This document shows positions 6,777 to 13,265 of a stretch of DNA of 15,096 bases, piece by piece. The DNA is from an uncultured Bacilli bacterium (GTDB lineage: Bacteria; Bacillota_I; Bacilli_A; RF39; UBA660), in NCBI GenBank assembly GCA_934096755.1, contig CAKOMU010000025.1, forward strand, positions 1 to 15,096, read 5' to 3'. Every line of letters starts with the position of its first letter. Position 1 is the stretch's first letter. The notes beneath the pieces were generated by a model. That model was given only the letters and a program-made list of their open reading frames with translations, was not told where the DNA came from and did not search any database. Made by a program: the position numbers and the translations under genes.

Positions 6777-7562
6777 TCATTTAATATCCTTTTTTTTAAA
6801 AAGAAAAATTAATATGCAGCCTAAACAAAAAATTGCTAAACCCAAAATGATAACAATGTTATTATCATTTTTAGTATCACTATCTTCTTTTTCTCCTATA
6901 TTATCCACTTTATCTAATTGGTTTTGATCGTTATTTTTATTATCTACATAAGAATCAAAATCGTTTAAATTATCCTCTATTGTATTAATTGTCATGTTCA
7001 ATGATTTGTTTTGAAAGTTTGTTCTATTGATAGTCCATGTATATGTATTATTATAGACAGAATCGGCATTGTTAGCAATAACTTCTAAATTAGTTGTTAT
7101 ATTTATATTGATTGAAGACAATAATGAATATTCGTCAAAAGCATTGCACTTGTCACTTGTTTGTAAAATATAGTAATTGTCCAATTTAGTGACAGAAAAT
7201 TCATTAAAACATTTTTTTATTGCATAGGATTTATAAATATCATGATAACTAAATGTATTGCTTAAGATTAAATTTTGCTTATCCGCAGTTTCTCCACCGG
7301 TATTGTAAAATCTTATCCCTTCTTGATAACCACCACTATTATAATCATATTCTTTTTCGTTAAAATAAATGGGTACATATATATTCGTATAGTCCTTTAA
7401 ATAATCAGTTAAATATTTATTTTGATATATTTCAGTAGAATTAACTGCTGTAGAAATGCTTATAGTTTCAACCATACTATTTTCTGTAATACTAAGATTA
7501 TAATTTGCCTCACAACCAGTTAGCAATATTAAAAGACTTACGATTAACAATGATTTTTTCAT
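6777..7562 (-). CDS. Doubly anchored lipoprotein of the T4SS operon, function unknown
   Basis: A 261-aa exported protein. Residues 1-16 form a lipoprotein signal peptide ending in LLTGC, so Cys17 would be lipidated. The extracellular body (18-230) starts NYNLSITENSMVETISIS, a beta-strand pattern reminiscent of LppM-like lipoprotein domains, and holds two further cysteines (119, 139) that could pair. An Asn/Asp-rich linker leads to a C-terminal membrane helix (about 236-255) and a KKKDIK tail. Lipid at one end and a helix at the other is an uncommon arrangement. The ATG directly abuts the stop of the upstream gene (TAA-ATG) with GGAGG at 5 bases, so it is surely co-translated with that gene. 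I cannot name the family; its place in the operon suggests a structural part of the secretion apparatus, but that is inference. Confidence 0.8.
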   Translation of the reverse strand: MKKSLLIVSLLILLTGCEANYNLSITENSMVETISISTAVNSTEIYQNKYLTDYLKDYTNIYVPIYFNEKEYDYNSGGYQEGIRFYNTGGETADKQNLILSNTFSYHDIYKSYAIKKCFNEFSVTKLDNYYILQTSDKCNAFDEYSLLSSININITTNLEVIANNADSVYNNTYTWTINRTNFQNKSLNMTINTIEDNLNDFDSYVDNKNNDQNQLDKVDNIGEKEDSDTKNDNNIVIILGLAIFCLGCILIFLFKKKDIK

Positions 7563-8318
7563 TTAATCCTCCATTATCAATTTATAATTATTATCTATAA
7601 ATCCATACATTACGTTTCCCGTTTTACCCGCTAATGAAAAATATCCTTTTTCCAAAATTATATATTTTTCGATTTTATCATTTAAATTAATTATTTCGCT
7701 AATATGGTATATTGGTTCACTATAATAATCCTTCAATTCAATTTTTTTATTTAAAATTATCTTAATATCACCATCTATTTTGGCATAAATTAGTGTGTAA
7801 TAGTTTATAGCGTTTTCATTATCTAAATTGGAAATATTTATTATATAATCACTAATTCCATCATTATTTAGATCAGTTAGTACGAATTCTTTTGTTGTAA
7901 AATCATCTATAGTAAAATTTTCATTCAAAATTTGGTTTATCTCATTAATTTTACTTTCATCAATTTCACCTACTGTAAATTTGTTTACTAATAACTTGAA
8001 TTCAGGACTAGCAGCAATAAATTTTTCTTCATTAGAAATATATTCATTGTTTTCATTATATAAATTCCATTTACTTCCATAAGAAAAACGTATTAATCCT
8101 ATTGATTCATCATTGATAAATGTTTGAAATGTTTTATTATTTACATTATTATTATCTATTTTTTGCCAATGATTAGTGTAACTCCAAGTACTGTAATTAT
8201 CAATTATTAAATATTTCTCAGTTCCAATAGTATTATTATTTTTTTTTAATAGTAACAGCAGCGGAAAAGCTATGATTACAATTGCCAAAATAATAATATA
8301 ACTTACCTTTTTATTCAT
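7563..8318 (-). CDS. Membrane-anchored exported protein with a calcium-type DxNxDG motif, function unknown
   Basis: The 251-aa product has one N-terminal hydrophobic helix (about 5-24) after MNKKVSY, acting as an uncleaved signal anchor, so about 225 residues lie outside the membrane. The motif DLNNDGISD at 149-157 fits the D-x-[DN]-x-D-G calcium-binding loop seen in FG-GAP/VCBS and dockerin-like repeats; it occurs once, in a 'TDLNNDGISDYII' strand context like that of solute-binding and adhesin-type repeat proteins. The rest is Asn/Ile-rich beta-type sequence without recognised motifs. Shine-Dalgarno AGGTG overlaps the stop of the wall hydrolase gene, 8 bases upstream. Topology resembles that of VirB8/TcpC-like proteins (short cytosolic end, one helix, extracellular domain), which the locus otherwise lacks, but no sequence feature supports homology. 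Confidence 0.8.
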   Translation of the reverse strand: MNKKVSYIIILAIVIIAFPLLLLLKKNNNTIGTEKYLIIDNYSTWSYTNHWQKIDNNNVNNKTFQTFINDESIGLIRFSYGSKWNLYNENNEYISNEEKFIAASPEFKLLVNKFTVGEIDESKINEINQILNENFTIDDFTTKEFVLTDLNNDGISDYIINISNLDNENAINYYTLIYAKIDGDIKIILNKKIELKDYYSEPIYHISEIINLNDKIEKYIILEKGYFSLAGKTGNVMYGFIDNNYKLIMED

Positions 8319-8326
8319 ATTTTCAC

Positions 8327-10534
8327 CTAACCTTTAGTACTATAAGCCAATACTCTATCTATGATATTTATTGGAATAGTAGACACAACTCCACCTGCTG
8401 GATTTTTAACGGTAAGATTATCGCCACTTATTGACGATACGACAACAAAATGACCACGAGGGTAATTTTTATTTACAAAGTGAACTAATACAAAATAATT
8501 GCTTTGCGGATATTGATTGATTAATTGTTTTTTTTCTTCATTAGATTTATTTTGAATATAGTTGTGATCTGCAGCAAATTTTACTCCTGGAGCAACTTCT
8601 GTAATTGTGGAACATCCCCATATAATTGATCCATTTCCCACAAAACATTTGCCCATATTTAATTTTTTTATAAATTCGCCAGCATTAAAATTTGAAATAG
8701 TTGTTTGCACTCCAGAACATGATATACCAATGGCTATTGAAGTAACCGCACAACCAGATCTTCCCATGCTATCTACGCCACCTAATGAAATAGAACTCCA
8801 TCTAGGATCTGCTTGAGCATAAATAGTACAGTTTGGTGAATCGTTACCGCCAATACCATTACTACAAATTGCTTGTCTACTTAATACGCCTTCTGAGTCA
8901 TAATCGTCATAATTAGTTAAGCTACGAGAATAAAATTTTCCTTGATCCGTATAATCCCCGGTTACAAATAAAGCAAATTCTGACTTACGTCGTTTTTTTA
9001 ATCCATCTAATTTTTTTCCCTTAGAGGTAACATATTGTTTCATTTCATTCCACAAACCTTCGTATCCGCCATCTGCATATGCTTTAACGAGCGAATCTGT
9101 GTGACCTGCACCTAAATTGTAATTAAATGATGTCAAGGCATCTTTTTGATATTGTGTAAATGTTACCCCATATTTTTGAGCGGCGGTATCTATTGCAGGT
9201 GCATAGATAGTAGGAATTGCATAAATTTTAATTTTATCTGCTACACTAGTAGGAATGCAATCACCCTCATTAACCATATAACCATTTCCGTTTCTACGAA
9301 AATATTTGCTCCAACCATTTTTATCAATATAATCTGCTATATTTTTATTTCCTAAAAGGTAATTTGTAACACCATGTCCCACAGTTATCGTTCCATCCTT
9401 TAAATCTTCTGCTAAATAGCCGGTACCGCCATTACATGCATCTGTTACACCTTCAAATGTAGAAATATAAGTAAAGATGTTTGCTGAATCCGAATTAGTT
9501 GCACACATTGAACTCGAATTAGAATTTTCATCGGTTTGAATAAACTCACAGTAATCACCTAAACTATATAGTTTATATGACTTATTATCTATTTCTTCCG
9601 TTTCATCAGTTGGATTATCTAAAGTTACTTTTTTATTAAATAGATTATCTAGTATTTCATTGTAGGACTGCGTTGTTTCCTCGTTCTGCACATTTTCTAG
9701 ATTATTTATATCAAAAGACAAATTGTCATCGGGACTTAAATTTGTAATTGTACTATTATAGCTATCATTTAAATATAAGTAATCTCCTATTTCTTCATAC
9801 AAAGTAATTAATTTACTATATTCTGCCGAATCTTTATTGTCTTCAAATCCATAAGTACAGGTATCTAAATCCAGTTTTTTAGAGTTGGCATCATAATTAC
9901 CTGTTGCAAAAGCATTGGTTTTAATAGTTATCATAATCGCTTTTATGGTATTATCATCATATTCCTTATCTTTGATTAATGATAATGTTGTACCTATTAC
10001 ATATTGTTGAATACTTATGTTTGTTACAAATGATGTATTACATGTATTGAGATTTACTGTAGTTAAATTATAGTTACACGTTTCATCATAATAACCACTT
10101 TGAGAATTATTTGCATTTATTCCAGCAAAAGCCAATAATATAAGAATTAATAATAAGACAATTACAATTATTAGTAGTATCCAAGGATTAGCAGCAATAA
10201 ATGCTGCTAATCTTAAACCTACTTGTCCAGCAACTTGTGCTGATTTAGCAGCTGCTTGTTTTCCAAGACTTTTAGCACCTGTTTTTAATCCTTCTTTAGC
10301 TAAAGTATTGCTTGGTGTGGATGGTGCCGATTCTACGTTTTCATTATTTTCATTTACATTTGCGGTTTCTTGATTGTCATTACTTTCTAATTTTTCATCA
10401 TTTTCATTTGTTTCTTCGTTTATTTCATCTTCGTCAAATTCATCATTAGAAAAAGCACCTAATCGTCTTTGCTCTCTTTGATTAGGATTATATAATAATT
10501 TACCATATTTATTATCGCTTCTTCTATTATTCAC
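8327..10534 (-). CDS. Membrane-anchored T4SS wall hydrolase: SpoIID-like region + GH24 lysozyme + C39-like peptidase
   Basis: A 735-aa protein likely to open peptidoglycan for the secretion channel, the role of VirB1/TcpG-type enzymes. Residues 1-115 are cytosolic (Glu/Asn-rich, then Ala/Lys helical), with one membrane helix at 117-138. Outside come three regions. About 173-335: SIQQYVIGTT and IKAIMITIKTNAFATGNYD resemble SpoIID/LytB, but the catalytic Glu position appears to be Leu. About 355-528: GH24 lysozyme with catalytic Glu361 (TFEG), TITVGHG at 382-388, QYQKDALTSFNYNLG at 461-475 and the KRRKSEFALF end. About 570-735: papain-like C39_2-type peptidase with QADPRW at 574-579, Cys595 (SGCAVTS), His695 (GHFVVV) and Asn711 (NPAGG). 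Thirteen cysteines, all extracellular. Starts with GTG at 10534, GGAGG 10 bases upstream, 3 bases after the virB4 stop. Confidence 0.9.
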   Translation of the reverse strand: MNNRRSDNKYGKLLYNPNQREQRRLGAFSNDEFDEDEINEETNENDEKLESNDNQETANVNENNENVESAPSTPSNTLAKEGLKTGAKSLGKQAAAKSAQVAGQVGLRLAAFIAANPWILLIIVIVLLLILILLAFAGINANNSQSGYYDETCNYNLTTVNLNTCNTSFVTNISIQQYVIGTTLSLIKDKEYDDNTIKAIMITIKTNAFATGNYDANSKKLDLDTCTYGFEDNKDSAEYSKLITLYEEIGDYLYLNDSYNSTITNLSPDDNLSFDINNLENVQNEETTQSYNEILDNLFNKKVTLDNPTDETEEIDNKSYKLYSLGDYCEFIQTDENSNSSSMCATNSDSANIFTYISTFEGVTDACNGGTGYLAEDLKDGTITVGHGVTNYLLGNKNIADYIDKNGWSKYFRRNGNGYMVNEGDCIPTSVADKIKIYAIPTIYAPAIDTAAQKYGVTFTQYQKDALTSFNYNLGAGHTDSLVKAYADGGYEGLWNEMKQYVTSKGKKLDGLKKRRKSEFALFVTGDYTDQGKFYSRSLTNYDDYDSEGVLSRQAICSNGIGGNDSPNCTIYAQADPRWSSISLGGVDSMGRSGCAVTSIAIGISCSGVQTTISNFNAGEFIKKLNMGKCFVGNGSIIWGCSTITEVAPGVKFAADHNYIQNKSNEEKKQLINQYPQSNYFVLVHFVNKNYPRGHFVVVSSISGDNLTVKNPAGGVVSTIPINIIDRVLAYSTKG

Positions 10535-10537
10535 TTA

Positions 10538-12325
10538 CTACAAACCTCCACCTGAACCAAATGAATCTAATTCTTCTTGTGTTAGTACTATTTGAATTTT
10601 CATTCGTTTATTGCCACATATAAATAGAGCTTCTCCCTGATTATAATATTTAATTGCTTCTTTTTCAGAATCATTTAAATCGATTAATTTAGCTAAATCA
10701 TCAACTGCTTGTTTTCTTAAACCCATTATTAAGTAATATGAGGCATTATCAAAAATAGCTTTACCATGAGTAATAATATTTGGTGCTGCAAAGTCAGTAG
10801 GTTGTTGGGTAATTATAATAGTACCCGTGTTATATTTACGACTTCTTCTTTGCATTTGTGCTAAAAATTCTGCTCCTAATTCATTATGACCAGCCAATAA
10901 AACGTGAGCTTCATCAACCATCATAACAGTATTAATATTAGGATCTAAACACAATCCCCAAGCATATTTTAAAATATTAAAGAATAATGCATTTTTAATG
11001 TTTTCATCACTATTCATAATTTCTTTTATATTAAAAACAATAAAATCACTTTCAATATTAAGAGTTGTTTTTCCTGTAAAATAATATCTTAACTCTTTTA
11101 CTAATGGTCTAATTTTTAATTCTAGTCTTTCTAGTACATCTCTTTCGTGCGTAGCATCTGTCATACTTATTAAATGACCTTTAATAGTGGCATATACATC
11201 ATCAAATGTGGGATAATCTGCACTAGTTAATTTTGTATAATCAGTGTCATAATCAATTTTAAAACGTTTATATGTTTCTTGTAGGACATCACTAAACATT
11301 GTTAAAACATCATCCTCTATACTAGGGGAATAATATTTCATAAATGCTTTAACTTGTTGTAAAGTACGTGTTAATACAGTGTAACCTAAACCTTGAGCAA
11401 TTTCCTCTTCGTCGGCATCGATAACAATTTCTAGAGGATTGATCATACCGAATTCTCCACCTTTACCAAGATCTAGAAAATCTCCACCTAAAGAATAACA
11501 CATATCCCCTAATTCACCTTCAGGATCTACACACACTACTTTAAAACCATTTCTTATATGAGTTCTTAATAAAACTTTCGCTGCAGTTGATTTTCCACTA
11601 CCAGATGTACCAAGTAGAATAATATTACCATTATTACGATTATTTTCTTTTCTTATTTGATATAGGAATTGATTGAATAAGATTACTCCCCCAGAAAAAT
11701 CAACACCTAAAAGGGTCGAATAACCTGGATCTTTAATACTATCAAAAATAAATGGATACATGGCTGCAACAGTTACTGATGGTATTGGAGTACCGATTCT
11801 TTGTTCAATATCTTGTGGTGGAAAAATTGGTAAAATTGATTTCAATGCTTTTTCTTGCTCAAACATTAAAGCAACACCACGCATACCAATAGCATCTAAA
11901 TAACTACGTACTTGAATTTTACGCAATTCCAATTCTTCTTTATTATCGGCTGTAATCATTAAATGCATTTGAAAGTCAAAAATTCGTGCTTGTGTAGCTG
12001 CTAGCATTTGAATAAATTGTTCTAATGACTCATAATCTTGACGAATTTTTTCTTGCATTGTTTGATCTTTTTCACTTTGATATCTAGTTTTCAAATCAGC
12101 AATTTCTTTATTAAGCATTTTTTGTAAAACACTAAATGGAATTGGCATATGTTTGATGGCAATTTTTACCCCTTGGATATTTGTAATATCAGATAAATAA
12201 CCAGGAGAAATATTTCTAGGAAAAGCTATTATAGTTAAAATAGTTGAATATTTTCCTCCTAATATAAATTCTGTAGGTTTAAACTCCATTCCTTTTGGAG
12301 CTACTTCACTTTTTAATTTACTCAT
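10538..12325 (-). CDS. virB4: VirB4-type T4SS ATPase (motor subunit)
   Basis: Cytosolic or membrane-associated ATPase of 595 aa driving channel assembly and substrate transfer. Walker A GTSGSGKST at 239-247, VCVDPEGELG at 264-273, Walker B TVMMVDEAH at 466-474, the QMQRRSRKYNTG arginine-rich segment at 490-501 and IIITQQPTDF at 503-512 are the typical VirB4/TrsE order. Residues 1-210 carry the C-terminal part of the conserved VirB4 N-domain, including a predicted coiled region (about 68-105). The classical N-terminal portion is missing here and is encoded by the separate gene just upstream, so the two together equal an intact VirB4 of about 780 aa. The C-terminus ends SFGSGGGL. ATG at 12325 follows the upstream stop by one base (TAA-A-ATG); GGTGATG inside the upstream gene is the probable Shine-Dalgarno. 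Confidence 0.95.
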   Translation of the reverse strand: MSKLKSEVAPKGMEFKPTEFILGGKYSTILTIIAFPRNISPGYLSDITNIQGVKIAIKHMPIPFSVLQKMLNKEIADLKTRYQSEKDQTMQEKIRQDYESLEQFIQMLAATQARIFDFQMHLMITADNKEELELRKIQVRSYLDAIGMRGVALMFEQEKALKSILPIFPPQDIEQRIGTPIPSVTVAAMYPFIFDSIKDPGYSTLLGVDFSGGVILFNQFLYQIRKENNRNNGNIILLGTSGSGKSTAAKVLLRTHIRNGFKVVCVDPEGELGDMCYSLGGDFLDLGKGGEFGMINPLEIVIDADEEEIAQGLGYTVLTRTLQQVKAFMKYYSPSIEDDVLTMFSDVLQETYKRFKIDYDTDYTKLTSADYPTFDDVYATIKGHLISMTDATHERDVLERLELKIRPLVKELRYYFTGKTTLNIESDFIVFNIKEIMNSDENIKNALFFNILKYAWGLCLDPNINTVMMVDEAHVLLAGHNELGAEFLAQMQRRSRKYNTGTIIITQQPTDFAAPNIITHGKAIFDNASYYLIMGLRKQAVDDLAKLIDLNDSEKEAIKYYNQGEALFICGNKRMKIQIVLTQEELDSFGSGGGL

Positions 12326-12326
12326 T

Positions 12327-12872
12327 TTACATCACCGCCCCAAAATTCGTGGTTTCGCCACCATTTAAGAAATTATCTAAAACAATTCTTAAATCGTTAT
12401 TTGATGTTTGGGTTGATTGTAAACCCGCACTTGCCAATCCACTTATTAAATTATGTAATTTTTTTTGTACCAATTCTAATCTTTTTTCTTTAAACAGTAT
12501 GTAATACTCTGTATCAACGACGTTATATTCACTACTCATGAACAAATTTGCCTTGTTAATATCTTGCATGATTAATTTGCGAATAGCATTATTAGTTGCA
12601 TTATTGTACATAAGTTGTAATTGTGACAAGTAAACATCAATATCCACCGGTCTGTCAGCAATTAAAAGCCAAAAATCGTAATCGATACTATTATAGAAAT
12701 TTCGCAATTGATATATAGTATTATTTTGTGTTCCTTGATCCATAATGAATATATTTTTAGGAACTACTTTCACTCCAGTTACAAAAGATCCATCATCTAG
12801 CTGAATCATACCATTCATGATTTGGCGAATTGGTAACCAATCTTCTGTATAATTTTTACCATTATTATTCAT
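12327..12872 (-). CDS. TraC-like VirB4 N-terminal domain protein (split VirB4 partner)
   Basis: A 181-aa soluble protein beginning MNNNGKNYTEDWLPIRQI, with IQLDDGSFVTGVKVVP, then QLRNFYNSIDYDFWLLIADRP and EYYILFKEK. This matches the N-terminal domain of VirB4/TraC proteins and the small TrsD/TraD-type subunit encoded next to VirB4 in some Gram-positive conjugation systems (family knowledge). It would pair with the VirB4 ATPase encoded directly downstream. Start choice: the frame opens back to a TTG at 12929 and an ATG at 12881, but the ATG at 12872 has AAGGA 8 bases upstream, while the 12881 ATG would have its purines touching the start codon. With this start it overlaps the PrgI gene end by 8 bases, so translation is coupled. 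Confidence 0.85.
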   Translation of the reverse strand: MNNNGKNYTEDWLPIRQIMNGMIQLDDGSFVTGVKVVPKNIFIMDQGTQNNTIYQLRNFYNSIDYDFWLLIADRPVDIDVYLSQLQLMYNNATNNAIRKLIMQDINKANLFMSSEYNVVDTEYYILFKEKRLELVQKKLHNLISGLASAGLQSTQTSNNDLRIVLDNFLNGGETTNFGAVM

Positions 12873-13176
12873 TTGACTCATCCTTACAACACCATCCTTT
12901 CCAATAATATCTCCTTGGATTAAAAACAAATGTAGCTATATTTATTAAAAATTGCAATACATTGTGATAATGCATAACCGGAGTAACTAAAAATCCGGTG
13001 GTTAATGCTGGTAGTAAAATAATAATCATTTGTCCTACTGAAGCATTTTGCACTATCATTAATAACAATATTGTAAGTCCACAGCCAAATCCAAATAATA
13101 ATAAGTCTGTTAGGGTAAAGAACCCTAATATTAACTGTGATTTTTTGGAATTTGCTGGTATTAAATAATTGTTCAT
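12865..13176 (-). CDS. PrgI-family (VirB3-like) inner-membrane protein of the T4SS
   Basis: Small membrane protein of 103 aa. An N-terminal YLIPANSKKSQ segment precedes two hydrophobic helices (about 20-43 and 48-66). After the helices come the charged turn and FNPRRYYWKGWCCKDE (85-100); the R-x-Y-x-W-K-G-W pattern is the hallmark of PrgI-family proteins located just before VirB4 in Bacillota conjugative elements, thought to be the VirB3/TcpE counterpart contacting VirB4. ATG at 13176; AAAGGA lies 11 bases upstream and AGGGG touches the ATG, so the ribosome site is slightly irregular. It sits 24 bases after virB6 and overlaps the TraC-like gene by 8 bases. Confidence 0.9.
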   Translation of the reverse strand: MNNYLIPANSKKSQLILGFFTLTDLLLFGFGCGLTILLLMIVQNASVGQMIIILLPALTTGFLVTPVMHYHNVLQFLINIATFVFNPRRYYWKGWCCKDESNE

Positions 13177-13200
13177 CCCCTAATCATTCCTTTCATATTT

Positions 13201-13265
13201 TTAAAAACCTCCTGGGCCTGGGCCAAAACTTCCTGGACCTGGGCCATGTGGTCCTCTTGGAGGCC
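13201..13265 (-). repeat. Short imperfect GP-coding repeats at the end of virB6
   Basis: CCTGGGCCTGGGCC and CCTGGACCTGGGCC lie close together (13212-13246 area on the plus strand). They encode the repeated Gly-Pro-Gly-Pro tail and are far more GC-rich than the surroundings, which probably reflects codon constraint. Confidence 0.6.

Noticed and set aside
526..12504. Plus-strand open frames of 60-105 codons inside the minus-strand genes (for example 1116-1421, 4549-4749, 5008-5325)
   Set aside because: They mirror well-supported genes on the other strand, lack Shine-Dalgarno sites and show no recognisable domains.
12873..12929. TTG at 12929 or ATG at 12881 as the start of the TraC-like gene
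   Set aside because: The ATG at 12872 has AAGGA at a good distance, while the others lack a properly spaced ribosome site and extend the overlap with the PrgI gene.
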